Source of the DNA: Limibacillus halophilus
GTDB taxonomy: Bacteria > Pseudomonadota > Alphaproteobacteria > Kiloniellales > CECT-8803
Direction: 5' to 3'
Length of the DNA: 64,000 bases
Assembly (NCBI RefSeq): GCF_014191775.1
Contig: NZ_JACHXA010000003.1
Coordinates: 248,001-312,000, forward strand
Position 1 is the first letter of the stretch. Each line of letters opens with the position of its first letter. Made by a program: the position numbers and the translations under genes. Shown in pieces: positions 7,649 through 17,229 of the stretch. The notes beneath the pieces are model-generated. The model did not search any database, was not told where the DNA came from, and saw nothing but the letters and a program-made list of their open reading frames with translations.

Positions 7649-9691
7649 ATGGAAATAGACGGCAAGCAACTGCTGATCTGCAATTGCGAGGGCACGATGC
7701 CTTTGGATGGGCGCAAGCTTGGCAAGGCTTGCAAAGCCGTCGGCATTGCAGGCGACGTTGAAATAAACAGCCAGCTTTGCCGCGCCCAAGTGGCCAATTT
7801 CGAGACGGCATTGGGCAAGGGAAAGCCTGTCATGGTGGCCTGCACGCAGGAGGCGCCGCTGTTCAACGAAATCGCGAGTGAACGCGCGTTCGAGGGTGAA
7901 ATCAGTTACTTCAATATACGCGAGCTGGCCGGTTGGTCCGCTCAGGCAGAGCGGGCTGCACCCAAGATCGCGGCACTGGCGGCGGCGGCGGCGGTAGACC
8001 CCAAGCCGACCCCCGGCGTCGCTTTCGCGTCGGAAGGCATCTGTCTCGTTTATGGCCATGACGAGAGGGCGCTGGAAGCGGCGGACAAGCTGGCCTCCAG
8101 GCTGGACGTCACTGTGTTGTTAACCGGCGATGTAGAAGTCATTCCGCCGCGTACAATGCACTTCCCCATCTTCCGCGGACGCATCACCCAAGCGCGCGGG
8201 CACCTGGGTAAGTTTTCCATTAACTTGGACGGTTACGCCGCGGCCGATCCCTCCAGCCGCATGCAGTTACAGTACGGGCCGCCCAAATCGAACGTCTTTA
8301 CGGAATGCGATTTGATCCTGGATTTGACCGGTGGCACACCGCTCTTTACCGGGCATGAGCGCCGGGACGGCTATCACAGGCCGGACCCCGACAACCCCAG
8401 CGCGGTCCTTGAGGCCATTCTGGAACTCTCAGAATCTGTCGGTGAGTTCGAGAAGCCACGCTACGTGCGCTACGACGCAGGAATCTGCGCCCATGGGCGC
8501 AGCCGCAAGACCGGCTGCACCCGCTGCCTGGATGTTTGCCCTGCCGGTGCGATCAAGTCGCTGGGCGACATCGTCGAGATCGATGGCCATGTTTGCGCCG
8601 GTTGCGGCATGTGCGCGTCGGTCTGTCCCACCGGCGCCGCGACCTACCAGCTTCCGGCGGGCGATAGTCTCTTCATGCGCCTACGCGCCTTGCTGACCGC
8701 GTACGATAAAGCCGAGGGACGAGACGCCGTGCTGCTGCTGCACGATGAGCGGTATGGCGGCGAACTGCTGTCGCTCATGAGCCGCGCCGGCCCCGGCCTA
8801 CCCGCCAATGTTCTGCCATTGGCGATAAACGAGATTACCCAGGTCGGAATTGATTTCCTGACCAGTGCGCTGGCCTTCGGCGCTGAGCAGATCGCGATCC
8901 TGGTCGGCCCGGAAAAGTCAGGCGAGCTGGAGGGACTGGCGAGCCAGATCGGCTTGGTGGAAACCGTCATGGAAGGTCTTGGCTATGGCGCCGGACGTGT
9001 GACCCTGCTGGACCAGGTCGATCCCGATGCGGTCGCGGAAGCACTCAACGACCTACCTCGCATGAAGAAGGCCCCGGCGGGGTCCTTCTTGCCGATCGGC
9101 GGCAAGAGAAGCCGTACGGGCCTCGCCCTGGCACACCTCCATGCGAAGGCCCCCGCACCTGTCGATATCCTGCCGCTACCCAAAGGCGCCCCCTTCGGCA
9201 CCGTGCAGGTCGACACGAGCGGATGTACGCTCTGCCTTGCCTGCGTCGGCGCCTGTCCGACCGGTGCGCTCTCAGACGATCCGGACCGTCCATTGTTGGC
9301 CTTCAACGAAGAAGCCTGTGTGCAGTGCGGCCTATGTAAGAACACCTGTCCAGAGCAGGTTATCGCCCTGGAGCCCAGGTTCAACTTCACGACCGAGGCA
9401 AAAAACACCCGCGTTTTGAACGAAGCCGAACCCTTCCATTGCCTGCGCTGCGGCAAGCCGTTTGGTGTCGCACAGTCCGTCGAGCGGATTGCCGACCAAC
9501 TCGCAGACAAACATCCCATGTTCATGGGCGGTCCGGCGGTCGAACGGATCATGATGTGCGAGGACTGTCGGGTCGTGGTACAATTCGATGCGGCGCAACC
9601 ACTCGCCAGCGGTGTCAGACCGCGCATACGGACCACTGACGAGGACCTGCGCAACCGCGCTCTTGGCATTGCGGACGAAGAGGATACCTGA
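7649..9691 (+). CDS. Large ferredoxin-type protein with four [4Fe-4S] motifs
   Basis: I place the start at the ATG at 7649 (680 residues); an in-frame TTG at 7541 would add a non-conserved tail. The N-terminal 270 residues carry isolated cysteines (CNCEG, SQLCRA, VACTQE) reminiscent of heterodisulfide-reductase-like folds. Four ferredoxin motifs follow: one with an eight-residue insertion (about 280-301), CAGCGMCASVCP (about 316), CTLCLACVGACP (about 527) and CVQCGLCKNTCP (about 557). Two further CxxC pairs are at about 597 and 637. Similar proteins occur beside formate dehydrogenase genes in proteobacteria; here fdhD and mobA are 1.2 kb away. It should pass electrons in the cytoplasm; partners are unknown. 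Confidence 0.85.
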   Translation: MEIDGKQLLICNCEGTMPLDGRKLGKACKAVGIAGDVEINSQLCRAQVANFETALGKGKPVMVACTQEAPLFNEIASERAFEGEISYFNIRELAGWSAQAERAAPKIAALAAAAAVDPKPTPGVAFASEGICLVYGHDERALEAADKLASRLDVTVLLTGDVEVIPPRTMHFPIFRGRITQARGHLGKFSINLDGYAAADPSSRMQLQYGPPKSNVFTECDLILDLTGGTPLFTGHERRDGYHRPDPDNPSAVLEAILELSESVGEFEKPRYVRYDAGICAHGRSRKTGCTRCLDVCPAGAIKSLGDIVEIDGHVCAGCGMCASVCPTGAATYQLPAGDSLFMRLRALLTAYDKAEGRDAVLLLHDERYGGELLSLMSRAGPGLPANVLPLAINEITQVGIDFLTSALAFGAEQIAILVGPEKSGELEGLASQIGLVETVMEGLGYGAGRVTLLDQVDPDAVAEALNDLPRMKKAPAGSFLPIGGKRSRTGLALAHLHAKAPAPVDILPLPKGAPFGTVQVDTSGCTLCLACVGACPTGALSDDPDRPLLAFNEEACVQCGLCKNTCPEQVIALEPRFNFTTEAKNTRVLNEAEPFHCLRCGKPFGVAQSVERIADQLADKHPMFMGGPAVERIMMCEDCRVVVQFDAAQPLASGVRPRIRTTDEDLRNRALGIADEEDT

Positions 9692-10584
9692 TGCCGGATT
9701 CGACGATCGCCGAGCCTCTCGACAGGCGCTTGCACGCGTTCCGGCCGGATTTGGCCGATGCACGTCTGGAGGGCAAGGTCGCGGCTCCGAAGTTCGTGAC
9801 CGGAAAACCTGCCCAGCTCGACGCACCGCAAGCCGCGGTCCGCAAAGCGGCCAACGGCGATTCCGAACAGGAAGCCGAACTGCTTTACGGCGATCGCGTT
9901 TTGGTCTTCGAGGAAAAAGCTGGATGGGCTTGGATTCAAGGGCAGCGCGACGGCTATGTGGGTTACGTTGAAAGCAAGCTGTTGAGCGATCGGCTTTGGG
10001 ATCCCACTCATCGGGTCGCAGCGCTTCGCACCCCCCTGTTTGCCGGCCCTGGCCTCAAGACGGCCATTCGCGCCCATCTACACATGGAATCCGCGGTCTG
10101 CGTGGAAGAACAGCAAGGCAATTACGGGCAAACACGCGATGGCTGGGTCTATGCACCGCATCTGACCGCCTTCGACCAGACCGAACCGGACTATGTGGCC
10201 ACGGCGCTCAAGTTTTTAGGAGCCCCCTATGTGTGGGGCGGACGTTCGAGCCTTGGTCTGGATTGCTCCGGACTTGTCCAGATTGCATTGCAGCGCGCCG
10301 GGCTCCCCTGCCCGCGCGATAGCGATATGCAAGCCAAAAGCGATCTGCTGGGTGAACAACTTGTCGTTACGTCGGCACCTGAGCGCGGCGACTTGATCTA
10401 CTGGAAAGGCCATGTCGCGATTGCCCTGAATGCAACAGAGGTCGTAAACGCAACGGCTTCGGGCATGGCGGTGATCGTGGAGCCGTTGGCGGCTATCAAC
10501 GCGCGGGCTGTGGCAGAAAGTGGTCAGGGTGTCATTGCGATCCGGCGACCGGCGGTCTCGGCAAGGTTGTCGCGCGCTAGTTAG
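9691..10584 (+). CDS. SH3-domain NlpC/P60 cysteine peptidase
   Basis: This 297-residue protein should cleave peptidoglycan peptides, probably gamma-D-glutamyl-diamino acid bonds. An SH3-like region (about 60-150) precedes the NlpC/P60 domain. The catalytic cysteine is at about 192 in LDCSGLVQIALQ and the histidine at about 241 in KGHVAIAL. There is no clear signal peptide, so like YkfC-type enzymes it may act on imported muropeptides in the cytoplasm. Its ATG overlaps the stop of the ferredoxin gene (ATGA), an unexpected coupling of two unrelated functions. Confidence 0.9.
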   Translation: MPDSTIAEPLDRRLHAFRPDLADARLEGKVAAPKFVTGKPAQLDAPQAAVRKAANGDSEQEAELLYGDRVLVFEEKAGWAWIQGQRDGYVGYVESKLLSDRLWDPTHRVAALRTPLFAGPGLKTAIRAHLHMESAVCVEEQQGNYGQTRDGWVYAPHLTAFDQTEPDYVATALKFLGAPYVWGGRSSLGLDCSGLVQIALQRAGLPCPRDSDMQAKSDLLGEQLVVTSAPERGDLIYWKGHVAIALNATEVVNATASGMAVIVEPLAAINARAVAESGQGVIAIRRPAVSARLSRAS

Positions 10585-10888
10585 TAAGAGGCGGCGGGCC
10601 ATTGCCACCGCCGACTTGCGCCTGACACAGAGCTTCGGCCCGTTGTTTGAAAGTGGCCGCCTGGGTTTCGGTAACGACGCCTTCTTCCACCATCTTGTCT
10701 ATATCGCTGGCGCGCGCCGCCAGACAAATGGCGACAGGATCGTCTGCTGCGCGATGAACCTCATCCGGCGGAAACAGGTCTTCCCAATGAATGACCGCGA
10801 GGCTGGCCAAGGCCCCGGCAAGAACGGCCAACGCCATAAGACGCCCTCCCATCCCGTCCAGAAAGCTGTTTGGCCGATGCGTATCCAT
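10577..10888 (-). CDS. Small membrane-anchored protein of unknown function
   Basis: A 103-residue reading frame converges with, and overlaps by 8 bases, the NlpC/P60 gene. Residues 14-32 form a hydrophobic helix, probably a signal anchor, followed by a short periplasmic domain with two cysteines (AICLAA and EALCQA) that could form a disulfide. The C-terminus is glycine/proline-rich. I do not recognise the family. Coding character is supported by the clean helix plus soluble-domain layout and by the lack of a competing frame. Confidence 0.6.
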   Translation of the reverse strand: MDTHRPNSFLDGMGGRLMALAVLAGALASLAVIHWEDLFPPDEVHRAADDPVAICLAARASDIDKMVEEGVVTETQAATFKQRAEALCQAQVGGGNGPPPLTN

Positions 10889-11073
10889 GATGCTACGTTA
10901 GGTTAGATTTTTTCCGCCGCCAAGTACGGTAAGACCGCAAGAACTTTGGGGATGAACCCGGGCTTGCCAAGAGGTAAGGTGAGCACCAGATGCCATTATC
11001 ATGCCGTGACGGATTGGCTTTGCTTCGCGAGCCCCCGGGCGGTTTGATGTAAGACTGGATGGGAGTTGCACGT

Positions 11074-12075
11074 ATGACCGAGATGATCGATCCCTTCGGG
11101 AGGAATGTAAGTTACCTCCGGGTTTCGGTTACGGATCGCTGCGATTTCCGTTGCGTCTACTGCATGTCCGAAGACATGACTTTCCTGCCCAAGAAGGAAA
11201 TCCTCAGCCTGGAGGAGCTTGACCGTTTGTGCAGCGCCTTTGTTGAAATGGGCGTCAAGAAGCTGCGCATGACGGGTGGCGAGCCCTTGGTTCGCAGGAA
11301 CATCATGTGGCTGTTTCAACGGTTGGGCCGCCATTTGGAAAGCGGCGCGTTGGAAGAGTTGACCCTCACCACGAACGGTAGTCAGCTCTCCCGTTTTGCC
11401 GAGGAACTGCATGCCTGCGGCGTACGACGCATCAACGTGTCGCTGGACACCTTGAACCCGGATAAATTCAAGGCAATCACCCGTTGGGGCAAGTACGACA
11501 AGGTGATGGAAGGACTTCAAGCGGCCAAGAACGCGGGCCTCCAGGTCAAGATCAATGCCGTGGCACTCAAGGGCGTCAATGACGACGAACTCGACCATAT
11601 GGTGGACTGGTGCGGTGGCGAAGGATTCGATCTGACTTTTATCGAAGTCATGCCCATGGGAGATATCGGCGGCGAGACGCGCCTTGATCAGTATCTACCC
11701 CTTTCCATGGTCCGTGCGCGTTTGCAGGAGAAGTGGACGTTAGACGAGATCGACTACAAGACCGGCGGACCGGCGCGCTATGTAAAGGTGCGCGAAACGG
11801 GCGGGCGCATCGGTTTCATCACACCCATGACTCATAATTTCTGTGAAAGCTGTAACCGGGTTCGCTTGACCTGCACCGGTACGCTTTACATGTGCCTGGG
11901 CCAGGAAGATGCCGCCGATCTGCGCGCACCGCTGCGCGAAAGCGATGACGACGGCCCATTGCATGCGGCGATCGCCGAAGCGATTTCCCGCAAACCGAAG
12001 GGACATGACTTCATCATAGATCGTCGCCACAAAGGTCCCGCCGTCTCTCGACACATGAGTGTGACCGGAGGTTAA
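11074..12075 (+). CDS. moaA: GTP 3',8-cyclase, molybdopterin synthesis
   Basis: MoaA is a radical SAM enzyme that converts GTP to the cyclic intermediate of molybdopterin synthesis with MoaC. The SAM cluster motif CDFRCVYC is at about residues 23-30, the second cluster cysteines lie in [12 protein letters not shown] and CLG near 257-275, and the essential C-terminal double glycine is intact. I prefer the ATG at 11074 because GGGAG at 11061-11065 is well placed for it; an ATG at 11059 would add five residues. The enzyme serves the same cofactor pathway as mobA upstream. Confidence 0.95.
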   Translation: MTEMIDPFGRNVSYLRVSVTDRCDFRCVYCMSEDMTFLPKKEILSLEELDRLCSAFVEMGVKKLRMTGGEPLVRRNIMWLFQRLGRHLESGALEELTLTTNGSQLSRFAEELHACGVRRINVSLDTLNPDKFKAITRWGKYDKVMEGLQAAKNAGLQVKINAVALKGVNDDELDHMVDWCGGEGFDLTFIEVMPMGDIGGETRLDQYLPLSMVRARLQEKWTLDEIDYKTGGPARYVKVRETGGRIGFITPMTHNFCESCNRVRLTCTGTLYMCLGQEDAADLRAPLRESDDDGPLHAAIAEAISRKPKGHDFIIDRRHKGPAVSRHMSVTGG

Positions 12076-12111
12076 GAAACCTCGGCAATGCACTAAAATA
12101 CAATAAGAAAC

Positions 12112-12624
12112 TTAATTTGCCGCTCGTACGGCGGATGGGTTGAACTCGACCTTATAGGCGAAGTCACGGCCGTCGCTCGCGACGATCGAGGTGAAGCCCA
12201 TCATGTAGGCAAGGTCGAAGAAGGTGAAATCCTCCTGGATCGCCTGTTCATTCTGAAAAATCGGCAAGAGACGGGATTGCGAAGTCAATTGAGCGAAATA
12301 GGCGCGGGTACGAAAGATCGTATCGAGCAGTCCGTCATGCAAAGCCACGATAATCAAGTGATTGTCCAAGCGACCTTTGGTGAAGACGGCGACCTGTGCC
12401 GGATAGGGTGACTCCTGCTGTTGGGCGGAAACACCCGTCACGAAGGCTAGGCGAAGTTTGCGTGAAGCTTCGTTTAGGCGCTGCGCACGAGGCGGATAGA
12501 CTTCGGACACGGAAGGTTCGGGATAGTAGTAACCAACATAGCGATCCTGGGCCAAAGCGAATCCCGGGATCAGCCATAACGATATCGCCAAGACCAGATA
12601 GGACCGAATGGTAACGGCACTCAT
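12112..12624 (-). CDS. Secreted protein of unknown function
   Basis: About 170 residues with a clear Sec signal peptide (hydrophobic core about 8-22, cleavage near FALAQ). The mature part begins with a Tyr-rich stretch (RYVGYYYPEPS) and has no cysteines or recognised motif. ATGs at 12648, 12636 and 12624 are all possible starts; the last gives the most compact signal peptide. It is the third gene after the GNAT-C39 and ATP-grasp genes, 48 bases downstream, and probably belongs to that operon as a periplasmic partner or substrate. I do not recognise the family. Confidence 0.7.
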   Translation of the reverse strand: MSAVTIRSYLVLAISLWLIPGFALAQDRYVGYYYPEPSVSEVYPPRAQRLNEASRKLRLAFVTGVSAQQQESPYPAQVAVFTKGRLDNHLIIVALHDGLLDTIFRTRAYFAQLTSQSRLLPIFQNEQAIQEDFTFFDLAYMMGFTSIVASDGRDFAYKVEFNPSAVRAAN

Positions 12625-12672
12625 CACCTGCCTCATCGCTCCCCCCATTATCCAGTGCTCCCATCCTGGTTT

Positions 12673-14133
12673 TCAGCGCGCCTCGACCCGGCGCAAAAAC
12701 TCCCCCAGGACACGCTGATATAGTTGATCCTTGAGTATGGCGTCCTCGACACCTTTGTCGAGGTTAGGGTTGTCATTGATCTCTATGACATGCACGCCGG
12801 TGCCCGTCTGCTTGATATCCACCCCATAAAGACCGTCACCGATGAGATTGGCGGCCTTGACCCCCAGCTCCACGACTTCGCGCGGCGCGTCCTCGACGGC
12901 CATGGTCTTGAACCCCCCTTCTTCGACACGCCCGTCCTTGTAATGATGGACGATCTGCCAGTGTTTGCGGGTCATGAAGTACTGCGAAACAAACAGCGGT
13001 TGCTTGCCCAGCACGCCGACCCGCCAGTCGTATTTCGTGTACATGAACTCCTGGGCAAGAATAACGGCGGAACGCTGGAAAAGCTTGCGCGAGACTTCGG
13101 TCAACTGCGCGCGATCCTCGGCTTTGAACACCCCTCGCGAAAAAGAGCCGTCGGGTATCTTCAAGACGACTGGATAACCGATCTCTTCCTCGACCCGCAA
13201 AAGCTGCGGACGATCCACGATGATCGTACGCGGCGCTGACAGTTTATTGCTCTGAAGCAACTCGGCAAGATAGACCTTGTTCGTACAGCGCAACATGGAT
13301 TGCGGATCATCGATCACCGGCATGCCTTCGTGGCGGGCTTTCTTCGCAAAGCGGTAAGTGTGATTGTCGATGCTGGTGGTCTCACGAATGAAGAGAGCAT
13401 CGTACTCCGCCAGGCGCAGATAATCCTTGCGCTGGATCAGGTCCACCGCAAAGCCGATGGAAGGGCCGATCGTTTGGAACCGCTTCAGGGTCGCCGCCGA
13501 AGAGGGTGGCAAGGCCTCATTGGGATTCTGCAGGATCGCCAGGCTATAGCGCGGTTGCTGCCGCGCCTTTGGCCGTCGCCACTCAGCCTTGGTATAGCCT
13601 TCAAGCGCCGCGAGAAAGAAATCGAACTCCTCGGGACTAAGCTTGGCCGGTGAAAGAGCCTCCAGGCTATCGACGCGCCAGCGCTCCTCCTTGGCGATGG
13701 TGACGCGCACCAACGGGCAACGGAAGCGGTCGAAAAGCTCATGTGCGAGGGTTTTGAAGCGAGAATCCTGGACCTGCCCGAAACAAATGACCAGAGAGAA
13801 TCCGGTCTTGGGTGGCTGCGCCAACTTTTCCAGCGTCGTGCGCAGGATCACATTCACTTCCGGCAGTTCAACGCTGTAGAGCATCTTCCGGGTGAGGTCG
13901 ATGATAGTACCGACGCTGGGCACGACCTTCTGGCCCCGCGCTTCGGCCAGCAACGATACATAGTACCCCAAGTCCATATAACCCAAGTCACTTGATAAGT
14001 TCACAACGCGCATCTGCCGCCCGTTGTAAAGGCCTGGTTGGGTTACGTATTCACGCATCGTGACCGCTTGCCCAGCCCCTGCGGCCCAGTCCTTGTCCTC
14101 ATTCCTTTCAACCACGATCAAATGGTTCGGCAT
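12673..14133 (-). CDS. RimK-like ATP-grasp ligase with extra N-terminal domain
   Basis: The C-terminal half (about 250-485) is a RimK-type ATP-grasp fold that joins a carboxylate to an amine using ATP. Visible elements are YPVVLKIPDGSFSRGVF (ATP-binding lysine region), the GVLGKQPLFVSQY strand and the metal-binding EINDNPNLDKG near the end. The N-terminal 200 residues are an additional domain seen in long RimK relatives (RLAN type). The substrate is not known for this subgroup; peptide or amino acid amidation is expected. The start follows the stop of the GNAT-C39 gene by 2 bases, so the two are tightly coupled. Confidence 0.85.
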   Translation of the reverse strand: MPNHLIVVERNEDKDWAAGAGQAVTMREYVTQPGLYNGRQMRVVNLSSDLGYMDLGYYVSLLAEARGQKVVPSVGTIIDLTRKMLYSVELPEVNVILRTTLEKLAQPPKTGFSLVICFGQVQDSRFKTLAHELFDRFRCPLVRVTIAKEERWRVDSLEALSPAKLSPEEFDFFLAALEGYTKAEWRRPKARQQPRYSLAILQNPNEALPPSSAATLKRFQTIGPSIGFAVDLIQRKDYLRLAEYDALFIRETTSIDNHTYRFAKKARHEGMPVIDDPQSMLRCTNKVYLAELLQSNKLSAPRTIIVDRPQLLRVEEEIGYPVVLKIPDGSFSRGVFKAEDRAQLTEVSRKLFQRSAVILAQEFMYTKYDWRVGVLGKQPLFVSQYFMTRKHWQIVHHYKDGRVEEGGFKTMAVEDAPREVVELGVKAANLIGDGLYGVDIKQTGTGVHVIEINDNPNLDKGVEDAILKDQLYQRVLGEFLRRVEAR

Positions 14134-14135
14134 GG

Positions 14136-15323
14136 CTAACCTGCGCCTCTAGATGTTGTGTCTGGCGTCGACAACACGATGGCGGCGCTGAGCCTATTCT
14201 GGCCGTAGCGAGCCATGCGTTCGAGCTCCTCGCCGCGCACAGCAATGTTAATGGAATCCAAGGGTGTCTTTCCCTCGTCGCGATCGACAAAGGGGTCGTG
14301 TAGATAAAACAAACGATCATCGCAGCCCGTTACCACCACCCAATGCGGCATCTTCTCGCCCCACATTCGATAACTGCTGACGAGAACCACGGGTAGGGCG
14401 CCACTGTTCAGGAAGCGCCTCAGGTCCTTTGCCGTCAGCCGACGCCGATGCGTTGCGATCTTCGCCGCCTTGGCTTGGTTTCTGAAATCCTCCTGAACCA
14501 ACTTCATGGCCTGCCGCTTTTTCATACTGCGGACCGATTGCAGGAAAAGGGACCCGGGATCGGTTACGAATATTTCTGGTTTCAATCCGCGCCGCTGCGC
14601 TGCCAAGGCAAGACCATAGGGACCACATCCTCCGTGTCCGGAAGTCATGAAGATCAAAGTGGCTTCTCGCCAGAGCCGCAGTTCTTCGGTCGTGCTTGGT
14701 TCATAGTCGGGCAAAAATGCCGATAAGGCCATCAACAGACAGGCTGGCCCACAAGTGAATTCCTGCGTCTGCTCGTAGAAGGGAACATGCGGCATGTCCG
14801 GCATGGGGCCACCGACCAACCGCTTTTCCATTCGCAGCGCATCAACGTCGTCTTCGTAATAGGCGTTCCAAATACCGATGTCGCGATAACCGGCGCGGTG
14901 ATAAAGCGCGATTGCTGCGGCATTGTCGCGTCGCACCTCTAATCGGACATAAGCGCAACCCTCGTCACGCGCGGCCTCCTCCACCTCCAACAACAAGCGC
15001 GCGCCGAGATTGGCGCCGCGCTGATTGGGGAGAACCGCCAGGGAATAAAGCCGGGACAACGACGAAGTTCCGTGCAGCAGGACCAACGCATATCCCTGCA
15101 ACTGTCCATCCGGCGACTCGGCTACGCGGAACAAGGCATGCCCCTTGCGCAGCAGATGATGGAAGCTCCGCCGCGATAGCTTGTCGGCACTAAAGCAAGC
15201 GTCTTCCAACGCGACGAGTTGCGCCAGATCTTCTGCCTTCGCCGGCCTGATAATTATGCCGCCGGTCGAATCCGAATCAGCGGCCGGTGCTGTCTTTTCT
15301 TTGCTGGTTGTACGGCTTCGCAT
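14136..15323 (-). CDS. GNAT acetyltransferase fused to C39-like peptidase
   Basis: The ATG at 15323 is chosen because AGGA sits seven bases upstream; a GTG at 15356 is an alternative. Residues about 25-180 form a RimI-like GNAT domain with the acetyl-CoA loop QRGANLGARLLLE and the later NAAAIALYHRAGY. Residues about 190-390 form a papain-like C39 domain with the catalytic stretch QTQEFTCGPACLLMA and a later HWVVVTGCDD histidine and HDPF. Such peptidases usually cut peptides after a double glycine, but here there is no exporter. Together with the next gene it suggests peptide cleavage, ligation and acetylation in one pathway. Confidence 0.85.
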   Translation of the reverse strand: MRSRTTSKEKTAPAADSDSTGGIIIRPAKAEDLAQLVALEDACFSADKLSRRSFHHLLRKGHALFRVAESPDGQLQGYALVLLHGTSSLSRLYSLAVLPNQRGANLGARLLLEVEEAARDEGCAYVRLEVRRDNAAAIALYHRAGYRDIGIWNAYYEDDVDALRMEKRLVGGPMPDMPHVPFYEQTQEFTCGPACLLMALSAFLPDYEPSTTEELRLWREATLIFMTSGHGGCGPYGLALAAQRRGLKPEIFVTDPGSLFLQSVRSMKKRQAMKLVQEDFRNQAKAAKIATHRRRLTAKDLRRFLNSGALPVVLVSSYRMWGEKMPHWVVVTGCDDRLFYLHDPFVDRDEGKTPLDSINIAVRGEELERMARYGQNRLSAAIVLSTPDTTSRGAG

Positions 15324-15499
15324 TCTCGGTTCCTGAACCAACGTAACTGAGCGCACTTTGCGCAGCAGATGACGATTCCGTCTTCACGCTTACTATGCAT
15401 GACAGCCACGACGAATGCACGCGGCTGGCTTGCCGCGGTCGCTTGGTTATACTCTTTGCCAGACAGCCGCCGACGGGGGGCAGTAAGGGAGGGTTTCTT

Positions 15500-16258
15500 T
15501 TGAAGATTGCAATCGTTTCGGCTGACTCCGGGGAAGCAAAGACAGCCGAAAAGCGTTTGAAGCAGCGCTACGGCTGCGCGGCGCCCCAGGATGCTTCTGT
15601 GATCGTTGCTCTGGGAGGCGACGGGTTCATGCTGGAAACCGCCCACGCCCACCTCGGCAGCGGCAAGGCCATCTACGGTATGAATCGTGGCACCGTCGGC
15701 TTCCTTATGAATGCCTACGATGAAGATAACCTCGAAGAGCGCCTGAGCGCTGCCGAACAGGTAAAACTCAATCCTTTGCGAATGTTGTCCCGCACAGTCG
15801 ATGGACAGGAGCAGAATGCCCTGGCGATCAACGAGGTTTCGCTCCTGCGACAAAGCAGACAGGCCGCAAAAATACGTATTTCCGTCGACGGAGTGCTGCG
15901 CCTGGATGAATTGATATGCGACGGCATACTGCTATCTACGCCCGCCGGGAGCACCGCCTACAACCTCTCCGCCCATGGGCCAATCATTCCCATTGGAACC
16001 CCCTTGCTTGCGATGACGCCGATCAGCGCCTTTAGACCGCGCCGGTGGCGCGGCGCATTGCTCCCGCACCGCGCCCGGGTGCGGTTCGATGTTCTTGATG
16101 CCCAGAAGCGTCCTGTATCGGCAACGGCGGACTATACCGAGGTCCGCGATGTTGCCTCGGTCGAAGTATACGAAGACCGCGACGTCTCCGTGCCGCTGCT
16201 CTTCGACTCCGAGCACAACCTCGAAGAGCGCATTCTGCGGGAACAGTTTCTGCCCTAG
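15500..16258 (+). CDS. nadK: NAD kinase
   Basis: This enzyme phosphorylates NAD to NADP. The 252-residue protein has the catalytic [11 protein letters not shown] motif, [10 protein letters not shown] and the nucleotide-binding [18 protein letters not shown] block. I place the start at the TTG at 15500, seven bases after a strong GGGAGGG ribosome binding site; an upstream in-frame reading from 15395 would add 35 unrelated residues. It is transcribed divergently from the GNAT-C39 operon. Confidence 0.94.
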   Translation: MKIAIVSADSGEAKTAEKRLKQRYGCAAPQDASVIVALGGDGFMLETAHAHLGSGKAIYGMNRGTVGFLMNAYDEDNLEERLSAAEQVKLNPLRMLSRTVDGQEQNALAINEVSLLRQSRQAAKIRISVDGVLRLDELICDGILLSTPAGSTAYNLSAHGPIIPIGTPLLAMTPISAFRPRRWRGALLPHRARVRFDVLDAQKRPVSATADYTEVRDVASVEVYEDRDVSVPLLFDSEHNLEERILREQFLP

Positions 16259-16371
16259 CGCGTTGGTGCCCTGAGAATCCTTATCGCCCGTCTGTTTTGT
16301 GAATTGACCTTGAGCGCAAAGCCGCGCAAGCATTTCCCGTATAAGGTAGTTCGATCATCGGGGAGGATAAG

Positions 16372-17229
16372 ATGGTTGAAAGAGCGGCCGCAGCCATCGA
16401 CTTAGAGCGCTTTCCGATTCATGAAAGTCAATCTCAATCCTATCTGGCCCTCCTCGCCGAGGTACGCCAGCAACTTAAAGAAACCGGTTGTGCCCGGCTT
16501 AAGTCCTTCGTGAACTCGGCTGCAGCGCGCGCGTTGCAGGATGAAGTCAGCGGCGTCGCAGGACAGGCCTATCGTTCTTACAACAAGGTCAATCCCTACT
16601 TCACTGCCGATGACCCCACATTGCCGGCGAGCCACCCCCGCCGCCACTTCGAACGCAGGTCTAACGCCTTCATTCCGGCGGATTCCTTTGGCGCTAACAG
16701 CCTTCTCCGTGCCATTTACGAATGGCAGCCGTTTACGGACTTTATCCGATTGGCGCTGGGTGAGAGCGAGGATAGCTTCTTTCAGTATGACGACCCGCTG
16801 GCGGACGTAATCGTAAATGCCGTGGACCCCGGAGACGGTTTCCCTTGGCATTTCGATACAAACACCTACACGGTCACACTCGGCATTCAGCCCGGCGAAG
16901 GCGGCGGCACCTTCCAATACCATCCCAAGCTGCGCAGCAAGTCAGGTGAAAACTATGATCGCGTAGCCGCCGTGCTGGGTGGCGATCTGTCGGGTGTCCG
17001 CTCCCTCACCCTTGGCCCCGGTGATTTGCAGATATTCCTCGGTCGCTACTCCCTGCACCGGGTGACCGCGGTGACCGGTACAACCTCCCGCTATGTTGGA
17101 ATTTTCTCTTATGCCAACGAACCGCAGATGTGCGGGCGCGTGGAACGGACCCGCCAGCTCTACGGACGGGTCCTGGATATTCACCTGCAACGGGAAGCGC
17201 TCCTGCGGGGCGATACCCTGCACGACTAA
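16372..17229 (+). CDS. Fe(II)/2-oxoglutarate oxygenase, HalD/BesD-like
   Basis: The 285-residue protein has a complete iron-binding facial triad: His160 and Asp162 in FPWHFDT, and His229 in RYSLHRVTAV, with Arg240 placed to bind 2-oxoglutarate. The fold and motif spacing resemble the HalD/BesD group that acts on free amino acids. Halogenating members replace the Asp with Gly; here Asp is present, so hydroxylation is expected. The amino-acid-like theme is echoed by the M20 deacetylase 1.5 kb downstream. The true substrate is unknown. AGGA at 16363-16366 precedes the ATG. Confidence 0.75.
   Translation: MVERAAAAIDLERFPIHESQSQSYLALLAEVRQQLKETGCARLKSFVNSAAARALQDEVSGVAGQAYRSYNKVNPYFTADDPTLPASHPRRHFERRSNAFIPADSFGANSLLRAIYEWQPFTDFIRLALGESEDSFFQYDDPLADVIVNAVDPGDGFPWHFDTNTYTVTLGIQPGEGGGTFQYHPKLRSKSGENYDRVAAVLGGDLSGVRSLTLGPGDLQIFLGRYSLHRVTAVTGTTSRYVGIFSYANEPQMCGRVERTRQLYGRVLDIHLQREALLRGDTLHD

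Noticed and set aside
8983-10077. 364-residue minus-strand frame
   Set aside because: It lies opposite the ferredoxin and NlpC/P60 genes; the real cysteine motifs are on plus.
10889-11058. Molybdenum-cofactor riboswitch before moaA
   Set aside because: The conserved blocks of that element could not be found in the leader.
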